64,000 bases of DNA from Cupidesulfovibrio sp000226255. GTDB lineage: Bacteria > Desulfobacterota > Desulfovibrionia > Desulfovibrionales > Desulfovibrionaceae. Shown in pieces: positions 33,184-42,140 of this stretch. The first letter of the stretch is position 1; each line of letters opens with the position of its first letter. The translations under genes were made by a program, and so were the position numbers. The notes under the pieces were generated by a model. The model saw nothing but the letters and a program-made list of their open reading frames with translations, was not told where the DNA came from and made no database searches. The DNA is taken from NCBI RefSeq assembly GCF_003402415.2, contig NZ_AP036014.1:3906001-3970000 (forward strand), read 5' to 3'.

Positions 33184-34470
33184 CTACCAGCCCCGGCTGA
33201 TGGTCTGGTCGCGCTCCGGACCCACGGACACCAGGCTCACGCGCACGCCGGTCAATTCCTCGATGCGGGCGATGTAGGCGCGGGTGGGCGCGGGCAGGCT
33301 TTCCCAGGTGGTGCAGCCGGTGATGTCGTCGTCCCAGCCGGGCATGGTCTCGTAGACCGGGGTGACGTGGGCCATGCCGTTCTGCTCCTGCGGGGCCACG
33401 GTGATGGTGGACCCTTGGTATTCGTAGGCGGTGCAGATCTTCAGTTCCTTCAGGCCCGACAGCACGTCCAGCTTGGTCAGGGCGATGTCGGTGGGGCCGT
33501 TCAGGCGCACGGCCTCGCGCAGCACCACGGCGTCCAGCCAGCCGCAGCGGCGCTTGCGGCCCGTGGTGGCCCCGAATTCGTGCCCCTTCTGCTGCAGGTA
33601 GTCGCCGGTGTCGTTCAGCTGCTCGGTGGGGAAGGGGCCAGCGCCCACGCGGGTGGTGTACGCCTTGACGATGGCCACGATGCGGTCGAGCCTGGTGGGC
33701 GCGACGCCGCTGCCCGCAGAGGCGTTGCCCGACACCGTGTTGGACGAGGTGACGAACGGGTAGGTGCCGTGGTCGATGTCCAGGTGGGTGCCCTGCGCGC
33801 CTTCGAACATCACGTGCTGCCCTGCCGCCCAGGCCGCCTCGATCTCGGCGGTGACGTCGGCCAAGTGGGGCACAATGCGCGGGGCCACGGCCATGACTTC
33901 ATCGAACACCGCGTCCACGGTCATGGCTTCGCCGCCGTACAGGCCGACCAGCAGGGCGTTCTTTTCCAGCAGTGCGGCCTCGATCTTGGCGCGCAAAAGT
34001 TCGGGCATGCCAAGGTCGGCGGCGCGGATGCCGATGCGCGACATCTTGTCCTCGTAGCAGGGGCCGATGCCCCGGCCGGTGGTGCCGATCTTGGATTCGT
34101 TGGACTTGTGGCGTTCGCGGGCCACGTCCAGCGCCTTGTGATAGGGCATGATCACATGGGTCTTGCGGCTAATCATCAGCCGCGCCGGAGAAACGTCGAT
34201 GTCCTTGCCGCGCAGGGTTTCCACCTCGCGACAGAACACCTCGGGGTCGAGCACCACGCCGTTGCCGATGAGGCATTTCTTGCCCGCGTGCAGGATGCCC
34301 GAAGGAATGAGGTGCAGGATGTACTGCTTTTCGCCCACCAGCACGGTGTGCCCGGCGTTGTTCCCGCCCTGGAAGCGCACGATCACGTCGCACTTGCGGG
34401 TCAGCAGATCAACGATCTTGCCCTTGCCCTCATCGCCCCACTGGGCTCCCATCACGACCACGTTTGACAT
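33184..34470 (-). CDS. purA: Adenylosuccinate synthetase
   Basis: Joins IMP and aspartate with GTP to form adenylosuccinate, the first step from IMP to AMP. The 428-residue length is typical. MSNVVVMGAQWGDEGKGKIVDLL is the GTP-binding and catalytic-Asp start (GDEGKGK), followed by FQGGNNAGHTV with the catalytic histidine, GTTGRGIGPCYEDK, FEGAQGTHLDIDHGTYPFVTSSNT and the C-terminal GPERDQTI. AAGGAG lies 8 bases upstream of the ATG at 34470. The leader region contains a promoter with a 7+3+7 palindrome. Both halves of purH are elsewhere in this window (37.1 and 54.5 kb). Confidence 0.97.
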   Translation of the reverse strand: MSNVVVMGAQWGDEGKGKIVDLLTRKCDVIVRFQGGNNAGHTVLVGEKQYILHLIPSGILHAGKKCLIGNGVVLDPEVFCREVETLRGKDIDVSPARLMISRKTHVIMPYHKALDVARERHKSNESKIGTTGRGIGPCYEDKMSRIGIRAADLGMPELLRAKIEAALLEKNALLVGLYGGEAMTVDAVFDEVMAVAPRIVPHLADVTAEIEAAWAAGQHVMFEGAQGTHLDIDHGTYPFVTSSNTVSGNASAGSGVAPTRLDRIVAIVKAYTTRVGAGPFPTEQLNDTGDYLQQKGHEFGATTGRKRRCGWLDAVVLREAVRLNGPTDIALTKLDVLSGLKELKICTAYEYQGSTITVAPQEQNGMAHVTPVYETMPGWDDDITGCTTWESLPAPTRAYIARIEELTGVRVSLVSVGPERDQTISRGW

Positions 34471-34546
34471 TTCCCACTCCTTGTGACATTGAGTGCCACC
34501 CTGCGGCCATAGGCGCTTGCCGAAGGCACGCAGAAAAGGCATCATG

Positions 34547-34574
34547 TCTTATCCCGTGACTTCTTGGAAGTCAA
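34547..34574 (-). promoter_or_regulatory. Candidate purA promoter with embedded palindrome
   Basis: On the minus strand TTGACT (34569-34574) and ATAAGA (34547-34552) are 16 bases apart, about 75 bases upstream of purA. The spacer is largely occupied by TGACTTC-TTG-GAAGTCA (34557-34573), a perfect 7-bp inverted repeat that overlaps the -35, as expected for a repressor site. Confidence 0.45.
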
Positions 34575-34849
34575 CGAAACTGCTGCCGATCCGGCATCGG
34601 CGGCAAAAAATCGCCCGCACGCGGACACGCAGGAACCTTTCGGCGGGGCCAAAGCCCTCCGAAAAACGGCGCGCAGCGCCGCTTCCGCAACGCCGCACAA
34701 CCCACGGCCCGACGGCCACCCCCGCGCACGGAAGCCCGGCCCGCCACAGGCGCACGCCCCTTCCGCCCCCCGACCGCACCGGCCTTCGCGCACCCGGCCA
34801 CGCATCTTCTCCGCCTCGCTGCTCTCCCCCCGTCGGTCCACCGTAGCCC

Positions 34850-36478
34850 ATGCACGATCATATCTTTACCACCAGGGAACGCTTTGCGCTGTTCGGCCTC
34901 GCCATTGCCCAGGCGTTCCTGCTGCTGCTCATCCTGCTGCCCGCGCCCCGCCATTCCGAGGTGCTGCGCGTGGCCGCTCCCGCCCGCGAGCGCGTGCAGA
35001 CGCGCCTTTCGCCCTATGGTCCCGGTTTTGAACAGGAACTGCTGACCGCCTTCTGCACCCGCTACGGCTACGAACTGCGCTGGGTGAAGGCCGACGACCG
35101 GGCCGAGGCCCTGCGCCTGGTGGCCGACGGCTACGCCGACGTGGCCGTGGGCTTTGGCGCGGTTGCCGGCGAGGACGGCGAGTCCCGACCCGGCCCGGCC
35201 GCGCTCGACGCGGCTTACGGTGACGGCGCGGCGGCCCCGCCCCCCGACGCTGCCGAAGCCGACGCGGGCGACGCCCCCGGCTTCACCCTGGCCACGCTGC
35301 TGGCCCGGCTTGCACCGGGCGCGGACAAGACTCCGCCCTCCGGCCTGGTGGCCAGCCCCGCCTATGACCATGCCCGCCCGGTGCTGGTGCGCTGGCCCGA
35401 GGTGGACCCCGCCACTCCCGCCAACGCCGTGGACCGCGACAGGGGCGACGGCCTGCGCTCGGCCCTGCTGCTGACCAGTTGGGAAACGCCCGGCGGCCCC
35501 GTGTTGCCGGGGCTGCTGCACCCCGCCGGAGGCCCGGCCACCTCCAACGCCCCCGGTACCACCGACGCCCCCCGGCACGCGGTGATCGCTGGCGACTCAT
35601 GGCGGCTGTGGCAGCCCTTCGTGGCCGAGCCCACGGCGGGTCGGGCCACGGGCAAGCCTCTCTCCTACCGCTGGCACTGGCGCGGCGACGACGCCCCCCT
35701 GGCCCCCCGGCTGGCGGAATTCTGGCGGATGCGCATGGCCCCGGCAGACACCCTGCTGGACGACCTGACCGAGCGCTACTTCGGCTTTCTGCCCGAATCG
35801 CTGGGCATGCCCGACGACGGCGATTACGCCGGAACCTCCGGATATGCGGACATCTTCGACCTGATGGACCTGATGACCGTGGTGGCCGAAAAACTGCCCA
35901 GCCACGCCCCCGCCATCAGCCGCGCGTCCGCGCAAAGCGGCATCGACCCGCTGCTGCTTTCCGCCGTGATCTTCCAGGAATCGCGCTTCGACACGTCCGC
36001 CCGCAGCAAGACCGGGGTGCGCGGCATCATGCAGCTTACCCAGAGCACGGCCCTGCTGCTGAAGGTGAACCGCATGAACCCCAGCCAGTCCATCCGGGGC
36101 GGGGCGCGCTACCTGCGCATGCTGTGGGAAAGCCTGGACGACCTGAACCTGGACCCGTGGGACCGCTGGTTCTTCACCCTGGCCGCCTTCAACCAGGGGC
36201 CGGGGCACCTGCGCGACGCCATCAGGCTGAACCGCGACCTGGGCGGTTCCGGCCGCACCTGGCGCGAACTGAAGGACACCTTTCCCAAACTGGCGCGGCC
36301 CCGCTACCACGTCCGCACCCGGTACGGGTACTGTCGTGGCTACGAGGCCGTGGCGTTCGTGGAAAGCGTGCGCTACTACTATTACATACTCAACGGGCTA
36401 GTCGCCCTCTCGCGGCCGGAAGCTGAGCACCTTGCGCCGCTTCTGGGCACCGTTCCCGTCCGCTGGCCCTCCGTCTAG
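34850..36478 (+). CDS. Membrane-bound lytic murein transglycosylase F-like protein
   Basis: A 542-residue envelope protein. An N-terminal membrane anchor (FALFGLAIAQAFLLLLILLPAP, about residues 12-33) precedes a family-3 solute-binding-like domain (LRVAAPARERVQTRLSPYGPGFEQELLTAFCTRYGYELRWVKADDRAEALRLVADGYADVAVGFGAV), interrupted by long Ala/Pro-rich inserts (about 105-260). The C-terminal lysozyme-like domain (about 345-500) has SAVIFQESRFDTSARSKTGVRGIMQLTQSTA with the catalytic glutamate, GGARYLRML, and TLAAFNQGPGHLRDAIRL, as in MltF, which cleaves peptidoglycan glycan strands. The ATG at 34850 places the anchor at the N terminus. Its last 81 bases overlap the convergent gene at 36398-36775. 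Confidence 0.85.
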   Translation: MHDHIFTTRERFALFGLAIAQAFLLLLILLPAPRHSEVLRVAAPARERVQTRLSPYGPGFEQELLTAFCTRYGYELRWVKADDRAEALRLVADGYADVAVGFGAVAGEDGESRPGPAALDAAYGDGAAAPPPDAAEADAGDAPGFTLATLLARLAPGADKTPPSGLVASPAYDHARPVLVRWPEVDPATPANAVDRDRGDGLRSALLLTSWETPGGPVLPGLLHPAGGPATSNAPGTTDAPRHAVIAGDSWRLWQPFVAEPTAGRATGKPLSYRWHWRGDDAPLAPRLAEFWRMRMAPADTLLDDLTERYFGFLPESLGMPDDGDYAGTSGYADIFDLMDLMTVVAEKLPSHAPAISRASAQSGIDPLLLSAVIFQESRFDTSARSKTGVRGIMQLTQSTALLLKVNRMNPSQSIRGGARYLRMLWESLDDLNLDPWDRWFFTLAAFNQGPGHLRDAIRLNRDLGGSGRTWRELKDTFPKLARPRYHVRTRYGYCRGYEAVAFVESVRYYYYILNGLVALSRPEAEHLAPLLGTVPVRWPSV

Positions 36479-36775
36479 GGCGGGGTCGTTCTTGTCCGCT
36501 CCGGCTCCGGGCACCGGCTCAAGGTTGAAGGCCATGCGCGGGGGCACGCCCAAGGGTTCGCCCTCGGGCCGGGCCGCGGCGGCCCAGTGGTGGTTGAAGA
36601 GCTGGTTCTTCCAGCGCACCGCCTGGATCAGGCAGAGCACCAGCGACGCCTCTTCCCACCGCTTGGTGGGCTCGAAGCGGTCCACCACGGCGGCGTAGCG
36701 GTCCCACAGCGACATCAGCGACGCCTCGTCGTAGGCGTTCAGTTGCTGTGCCAGCTTTTGCAGCATGCGCTCCAT
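36398..36775 (-). CDS. Conserved hypothetical protein
   Basis: A 125-residue soluble protein that I do not recognise. The N-terminal two thirds look folded and amphipathic: MLQKLAQQLNAYDEASLMSLWDRYAAVVDRFEPTKRWEEASLVLCLIQAVRWKNQLFNHHWAA. The C-terminal part is charged and probably disordered (GADKNDPALDGGPADGNGAQKRRKVLSFRPREGD). Aromatic and hydrophobic residues are spaced as in a real helical protein, unlike the shadow frames around it, which supports the gene. The ATG is at 36775. It ends inside the 3' end of the convergent transglycosylase gene, sharing 81 bases. Confidence 0.65.
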   Translation of the reverse strand: MERMLQKLAQQLNAYDEASLMSLWDRYAAVVDRFEPTKRWEEASLVLCLIQAVRWKNQLFNHHWAAAARPEGEPLGVPPRMAFNLEPVPGAGADKNDPALDGGPADGNGAQKRRKVLSFRPREGD

Positions 36776-37144
36776 GGGGTCATCGCTCCTTCATGCGGGG
36801 TGGTGTGGGGGCGGCCGGAACGCCGAGCGTCCGCGCCATTGCAGTGGCCGCGCCGTGCCCCCGCAGGCTACGCCAATCCGGATGCCGGTTCAAATGGAAA
36901 TTGCCCGCCCTTGCGGGCTGTGCTAGCATTCCGCCTGTCGCAGCCCGGAAGGCGACCGCGCCCCGCCCCGTGGCGGGGCGTTGCGCATGCCGCAGCAGTT
37001 TCCGCCCCCGATAACGCCCTTTCCGCCCGGCCTCGCGGCCGGGCGCAGGCCCGCCGTACCCGGCACGCCGCACCCGGCCGCAGTCCTGCCGCCCCGGATG
37101 CGCCCCGCGTGGCCGGGCCGCGCCGCCCCCTGCCGGAGCCCGTC
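36776..37144. other. Intergenic region upstream of the AICAR transformylase gene
   Basis: About 370 GC-rich bases between divergently oriented genes. I see no clear promoter or purine riboswitch. TTGCCC ... GCTAGCATT around 36900-36930 is the only AT-richer patch and could hold a promoter. Confidence 0.35.
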
Positions 37145-38437
37145 ATGACTTCGCCGAAGCCCGCCAGCCTCAAGGACATGTACCGCACCCTTCAGGACGA
37201 TCCGTTTCCGGATTCCCTTACCCTGACGCTGGGCGACACCACCCTGACCTACCGCAAGCGCACCTGGACCATCGACGGTGAACGCAAGGGCCTGCGCTAC
37301 GGCGAAAACCCCGACCAACCCGCCGCCCTGTACGAACTGGCCGAAGGCGGACTGACCCTTGGCGGCGTGGCCTTTCGCGCGGCCGGGCAGGGCCTGGTTT
37401 CGGCCATCGCCGAAGAACACATGGTGCAGGCGGGCAAGCACCCCGGCAAGACCAACCTGACCGACGTGGACAACGGGGTGAACATCCTGCAGTACCTGGC
37501 CGCGCGCCCCGCCGCCGTGATCCTGAAGCACAACAACCCCTGCGGGGCCGCCTGGTCCAATGATGGCGTGGCCGACGCGCTGGACAAGGCCTACCGGTGC
37601 GACCGCATCGCCGCCTTCGGCGGGGCCGTGGTGGTCAACCGTCCGCTGGACCGCGCCGCCGGCGAACTCATCGCCGCCAACTACTTCGAGGTGGTGGCCG
37701 CGCCCGACTTCGAACCCGGTGTGCTGGAGTTGCTGCAAACCCGCAAGAACCTGCGCATCCTGCGCATGCCCGGCCTGGCCAAGCTCGAACATTTCGCCGA
37801 CGCGCCGTTTCTGGACATCAAGAGCCTGACCGACGGCGGCATGGTCATCCAGCATTCGTTCCGCAACCGCATCCGCACCGTGGCCGACTTTCTGCCCGCC
37901 GAAGCCACCAGCAAGGACGGCGTCACCGTCACCGCCCGCGCCCCCTCCAAGCAGGAGGCCGACGACCTGCTGTTCGCCTGGGCCGTGGAATCGGGCGTCA
38001 CGTCCAACTCGGTCATCTTCGTGCGGGGCGGGGCCACCGTGGCCATCGGCACCGGCGAACAGGACCGCGTGGGCTGCGTGGAACTGGCCATCCACAAGGC
38101 CTACACCAAGTACGCAGACTCGCTGGCCTTCGCCGCGCACAACTGCTCGCTGTACGACCTGAAGCAGAAGGCCGCCAGCGACCCGGCCCTGGCCGACTCG
38201 CTGGCCGACATCGAACGCCGCACCCGCGATGAACGGGGCGGCCTGCCCGGCACCGTGCTGGTCTCCGACGGGTTCTTCCCCTTCCGCGACGGCGTGGACG
38301 TGGCCCTGGCCCAGGGCGTCGCCGCCATCGCCCAGCCCGGCGGCTCCATGCGCGACCACGAGGTGATCATGGCCGTGAACGAGGCCAGCCCGCAGGTGGC
38401 CATGGTGTTCACGGGGCAGCGGTCGTTTAAGCATTAG
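37145..38437 (+). CDS. Stand-alone AICAR formyltransferase (C-terminal half of PurH)
   Basis: Transfers the formyl group of 10-formyl-tetrahydrofolate to AICAR, the penultimate step to IMP. The 430-residue protein corresponds to the AICAR transformylase domain of bifunctional PurH: LRYGENPDQPAALY is the domain start, VILKHNNPCGAA holds the active-site lysine-histidine, RCDRIAAFGGAVVVNRPLD, SNSVIFVRGGATVAIGTGEQDRVGCVELAIHKA and SDGFFPFRDGVDVALAQGVAAIAQPGGSMRDHEVI complete it. No cyclohydrolase (MGS-like) domain is attached; that activity is encoded at 54530. The ATG at 37145 lies shortly before the conserved region. Its stop codon is the first base of a 144-bp palindrome. Confidence 0.92.
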   Translation: MTSPKPASLKDMYRTLQDDPFPDSLTLTLGDTTLTYRKRTWTIDGERKGLRYGENPDQPAALYELAEGGLTLGGVAFRAAGQGLVSAIAEEHMVQAGKHPGKTNLTDVDNGVNILQYLAARPAAVILKHNNPCGAAWSNDGVADALDKAYRCDRIAAFGGAVVVNRPLDRAAGELIAANYFEVVAAPDFEPGVLELLQTRKNLRILRMPGLAKLEHFADAPFLDIKSLTDGGMVIQHSFRNRIRTVADFLPAEATSKDGVTVTARAPSKQEADDLLFAWAVESGVTSNSVIFVRGGATVAIGTGEQDRVGCVELAIHKAYTKYADSLAFAAHNCSLYDLKQKAASDPALADSLADIERRTRDERGGLPGTVLVSDGFFPFRDGVDVALAQGVAAIAQPGGSMRDHEVIMAVNEASPQVAMVFTGQRSFKH

Positions 38438-38580
38438 GGCGTGCCCGCAACGTGTTCTTTCGCCCGCTGGCTTCGTCAAACTGCGCCTGCCACTCCGTCG
38501 AATACGAAAAGAGTATACTCCGTCATGTCAGGCTCGTTTTCCTCGCCAGCGAACGAAATCTCCACGTTGCGAACACGCCC
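38437..38580. repeat. 144-bp intergenic palindrome, copy B
   Basis: Starts at the final base of the AICAR transformylase stop codon with GGGCGTGCCCGCAACGTG and ends CACGTTGCGAACACGCCC. The central part CGTCGAATACGAAAAGAG, TATACTCCGTCATG resembles copy A closely (14000-14144), whereas the outer arms differ from copy A yet remain complementary to each other. Confidence 0.8.
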
Positions 38581-38982
38581 TCCCGTGCGCCACACCTGAC
38601 GCAGGCAAAACCAAGACAACCCTTGTCCTGAAATTGCCTTTCTTCCTTATACCCCGCAGCGGTCTGCCGCTGCGGGTGGCTGGTGCGGGGGCGATGCAAG
38701 GAATTACGAGTTTTTGTGGCCGGGCAAGGCGGCGCGCGATTTTCGCGCGGAGATCGGCAGCCGTTGGACGAGCGCAACGCGCGAGTCATACGGATGGCGA
38801 AAGCAACGCTGTACCGGCGTACGTGAGCAGCGAAAATCAAGCGCCAACGCAGCCCGGCCCAAAAAGACGGATTCCGCCCGCAGCGCACCCGCGCTGACAG
38901 GACGCACAGCGCTGACATAGCGCGCCTGGGGCAGCCCAACAACCAACGCTCCGGCCTCACTGAAACAAACCAAGCGGGAAAC
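38581..38982. other. Intergenic region after palindrome B
   Basis: About 400 bases without a gene. It includes a small hairpin CGCGCGATTTTCGCGCG (38731-38747) and AT-richer patches (38620-38660, 38700-38720), in contrast to the neighbourhood. It may carry the promoter of the RNB ribonuclease gene; I cannot place it. No RNA family is recognised. Confidence 0.4.
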
Positions 38983-41190
38983 ATGGCGGCACCATCCGGC
39001 ATCGTGCGCTACCCCGGCCCGGGGTGCATCGTGGAATTCATGCAGGGCAACCGCCCCATAACGGCCTGGGTGCTCGAAGAGCAGGCAGGCAAGCTGCGCC
39101 TGCTGCTCGCCAACCGCCGCGAAACCAAACTCACCGCCAACCGCCTGCTGCCCTGGTCCGGCCCGGTCTACTCCGGCGACTACGGCCGCCAGCAGATCAT
39201 CGACCTGCTGGAACTGCACCGCCAGCGCCGCGACGACCGCGAAACCACGCTCGACCCGCTGGACCTCTGGACCCTGGCCCAGGGCGAGGTGGACCGCGCC
39301 TCGCTGGAATGGTTCGCGGAACTGCTGTGGGAAACGCCCGAGGTGGACGATCTCGCCGCCCTGGGCCGCGCCATGCTGTCCTGCAAGACCCACTTCAAGT
39401 TCCAGCCGCCCGACTTCGAGGTGTACACCGCCGAAAAGGTGAACGCCCGCATGGCCGAGCAGGAGGCCACCCGCCAGCGCGAAGCCCTGGTGGCCGCCGG
39501 ACACGAATTCGTGCGCATCCTGTGGGACGTGCACTCGCGCCGCCGCACCCTGCCGCCGGAAACATCGCCGGAACGCCCCGCCCCGGACATCGCCGAACAG
39601 CTGGCCGCGCTGGTCATGACCCGCCTGGCCGACCCGGACGACCACGACTCCGAGGCGGTCTGGAAGCAGGTGACCAAGGGCCTGCCCGACGACCCGCACC
39701 TGGCCCTGCACCTGGCCAAAACCTGGGGCCTGGTGCCCGAACACCACAACTTCTGGATGGACCGCGCGGGCTACGACCCCGGCAACGGTTGGGCCGCCCA
39801 CCACGCGGGCGACATCGCGGCCCTGCGCGGGGCCGTGGAGTCCGCCCGGCGCCAGCCGCTGGCCACGCCGTTCGTCTCCATAGATTCGGCCACCACCCGC
39901 GACATCGACGACGCCTTCCACATCGAGCCGCGCGGCGACGGGGGCTTTCGCCTGTGGCTGGCCCTGGCCTGCCCGGCCCTGGCCTGGCCCTACGGCAGCG
40001 AACTGGACAAGGCGGTGCTGCGCCGCGCCACCAGCATCTACCTGCCGGAAGCCACCCACCACATGCTGCCCGAGGAACTGGGCATCGGCTTCTTCAGCCT
40101 GCTGGCCGGGCAGGACCGCCCCGCGCTGATCCTGGCCATGGAAGTGGCCCCGGACGGCGAACTGCAATCCTGCGTGCCCAGCGGGGCATGGGTGCGCCTT
40201 GCCGCCAACCTCACCTACGAGGCCTGCGAGGCATGCCTTGCCGCCGTGGCCCCGCCCGAGGCGGCCCCGAACCCCGACGACGACCTGATGGCGGCCATGC
40301 TGGCGGGCGATGCGGACGCCACGGACGACGCAGGCGACGCCACCGCCGCGCCCCTGCCCCTGCCGGACAACGCGGCCGCGCCCCATGCGGAGCAACTGGC
40401 CGTGGCCGACAGGCTGGCCCGCGCGCTGCAGTCCCACCGCATCGGGCGCGGGGCGGTGATCATCGAGCGCGACGACCCGAAAGTGACGTTGTCCGGCGAG
40501 GGCGCGGCCACCGTCGTGGAGATCGTGGACCAGCCCGCCGCGCCCCGCAGCCAGTCCATCGTGGCCGAGATGATGATCCTCGCCAACGCCGGGGTGGCCC
40601 GCTGGGCCGGTGAGAACCGCGTGGCCCTGCTGCACCGCACCCAAGACGTGGGCATCCCCCGCGAATACGCCGGGGTGTGGCGCGCCCCGCACGAGGTGGC
40701 GCGGGTGGTCAAGGCCCTGGCCTCGTCCCTGCTGGAAACCTCGCCCCGGCCCCACGCGGGCATCGGGGTGCCCGCGTACAGTCCGGTCACCTCGCCGCTG
40801 CGCCGCTACCCCGACCTGATCAACGAAACCCAGGTGCTGCACGCGCTGGCCACCGGGCAGGGCCGCTGGACCCGCGAGGAACTGGACGCCATGCTGCCCC
40901 TGCTGAACGCCCGGCTGGACGCGGCGGGCCAGGTGCAGCGTTTTCGCCCGCGCTACTGGAAGCTGCTGCATTTCCGCCAGAAGGGCGACAAGACCTGGTG
41001 GTCCGCCGTGGTCACCGAAGAAAACGACGCCTTCGTCACCGTCAGCCTGCCGCGCGAACAGCTGTTTTTGCGCGGGCGGCGCGCCACTTTCGGCGACAAG
41101 GTGAACCCCGGCCAGCACTTCCGGGTGCGGGTGGGCAAGATCCATCCGCTGAACAACGAAATCCAGATACTGGACGCGGAAGAAGAGTGA
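38983..41190 (+). CDS. RNB-domain ribonuclease (RNase II/R superfamily)
   Basis: A 735-residue exoribonuclease-like protein. The catalytic RNB domain begins at about residue 295 with FVSIDSATTRDIDDAFHIE, in which the aspartates bind the catalytic metal. It continues with GSELDKAVLRRATSIYLPEATHHMLPEELG, which takes the place of the usual P-x-LP-ELxxGxCSL motif, then QSIVAEMMILANAGVARW and SPVTSPLRRYPDLINETQVLHAL (the RRYxD-type motif). The N-terminal 290 residues are helical and have no clear cold-shock domain; the C-terminal 90 may be an S1-like barrel (VVTEENDAFVTVSLPREQLFLRGRR...GQHFRVRVGKI). An acidic insertion (DDDLMAAMLAGDADATDDAGDA) lies near residue 430. ATG at 38983; weak ribosome-binding site. 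Confidence 0.85.
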   Translation: MAAPSGIVRYPGPGCIVEFMQGNRPITAWVLEEQAGKLRLLLANRRETKLTANRLLPWSGPVYSGDYGRQQIIDLLELHRQRRDDRETTLDPLDLWTLAQGEVDRASLEWFAELLWETPEVDDLAALGRAMLSCKTHFKFQPPDFEVYTAEKVNARMAEQEATRQREALVAAGHEFVRILWDVHSRRRTLPPETSPERPAPDIAEQLAALVMTRLADPDDHDSEAVWKQVTKGLPDDPHLALHLAKTWGLVPEHHNFWMDRAGYDPGNGWAAHHAGDIAALRGAVESARRQPLATPFVSIDSATTRDIDDAFHIEPRGDGGFRLWLALACPALAWPYGSELDKAVLRRATSIYLPEATHHMLPEELGIGFFSLLAGQDRPALILAMEVAPDGELQSCVPSGAWVRLAANLTYEACEACLAAVAPPEAAPNPDDDLMAAMLAGDADATDDAGDATAAPLPLPDNAAAPHAEQLAVADRLARALQSHRIGRGAVIIERDDPKVTLSGEGAATVVEIVDQPAAPRSQSIVAEMMILANAGVARWAGENRVALLHRTQDVGIPREYAGVWRAPHEVARVVKALASSLLETSPRPHAGIGVPAYSPVTSPLRRYPDLINETQVLHALATGQGRWTREELDAMLPLLNARLDAAGQVQRFRPRYWKLLHFRQKGDKTWWSAVVTEENDAFVTVSLPREQLFLRGRRATFGDKVNPGQHFRVRVGKIHPLNNEIQILDAEEE

Positions 41191-41333
41191 CGGCATTGTG
41201 ACCCGGCGCGGCCCGCGTTGCGGCCCAAGCTGCGGCCCAAGTCGCGAAAAGGACGCGCAGCCGAACCCGATGACGGCGCACGATACCGCGACGACATTCC
41301 ACCCACCCGCCAGCCCCCGCAGGAGGCACGACC

Positions 41334-42053
41334 ATGGGTAACCTGCTTTGGATCGCCATCGCCTACATCATGGGCTCCATCCCCTTCGGGCTGGTGTTCG
41401 CCCGCACCTTCTGCGGGGTGGACCCGCGCACCGGCGGCAGCCGCAACGTGGGGGCCACCAACGTGGCCCGGCTTTGCGGCACCAAGTGGGGCGTGGCCAC
41501 CCTGGTCTGCGACGCGCTGAAGGGCGCGCTGCCCGTGGCCATAGCCCTGTCGTTCAGCGATTCCACGTTCTTCCACAGCCTGACGGCGCTGGCCGCCCTG
41601 CTGGGGCACCTGCATTCCTGCTTCCTGGGCTTCAAGGGGGGCAAGGCGGTGGCCACCACGGTGGGCGTGTTCATTCCGCTGGCCTTCTGGCAGCTGGTGC
41701 TGGCGGGCATTGCCTGCATCGCGGTCATCTGGCGCTCGGGCTTCGTCTCGCTGGGTTCGCTGACCCTGGTCACGGCCCTGCCGGTGTTCCTGCTGGTGTA
41801 CGGCAAGTGGAAACTGCTGCCCCTGGCGCTGGTGGTCATGGCCCTGGTGTACTGGAGCCACCGCGAGAACATCGGCCGACTGGCGCGCGGCGAGGAAAAG
41901 CCCTGGCAAAAGAAGCACCACGATGCGGCGCCCACCGGCTGCGCGGCTGACGACGCCACTCGCACCGCTTCGACCGCCCAGGCAGACGGCCAGGCCCCCT
42001 GCGGGTGCGGCTGCGCCGCGCACGGCGAACCCGGCGCCACGCCGGAAAAGTAG
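41334..42053 (+). CDS. plsY: Acyl-phosphate:glycerol-3-phosphate acyltransferase with Cys-rich tail
   Basis: First acylation of glycerol 3-phosphate in phospholipid synthesis, using acyl-phosphate; inner membrane. About five membrane segments. The three PlsY motifs are present: IMGSIPFGLVFAR and GVDPRTGGSRNVGATNVARLCG (motif 1, GS-x-N-xGATN), then AALLGHLHSCFLGFKGGKAVATTVG (motif 2, GHxxxxFLxFKGGKAVAT), and YWSHRENIGRLARGEEKPW (motif 3, HRxNI). After the normal end at about 197 there is a 40-residue tail containing PCGCGCAAHG, which is not needed for catalysis. AGGAGG 6 bases upstream of the ATG at 41334 is a strong start. Confidence 0.95.
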   Translation: MGNLLWIAIAYIMGSIPFGLVFARTFCGVDPRTGGSRNVGATNVARLCGTKWGVATLVCDALKGALPVAIALSFSDSTFFHSLTALAALLGHLHSCFLGFKGGKAVATTVGVFIPLAFWQLVLAGIACIAVIWRSGFVSLGSLTLVTALPVFLLVYGKWKLLPLALVVMALVYWSHRENIGRLARGEEKPWQKKHHDAAPTGCAADDATRTASTAQADGQAPCGCGCAAHGEPGATPEK

Positions 42054-42140
42054 CTTTCACGGCGCCGCCCCGGCTTTGTCGCCGGTGCCACGGCAGGCGC
42101 CACAACTGCTGCATTGCACGATTTCAAGGAGACCGGCCCC

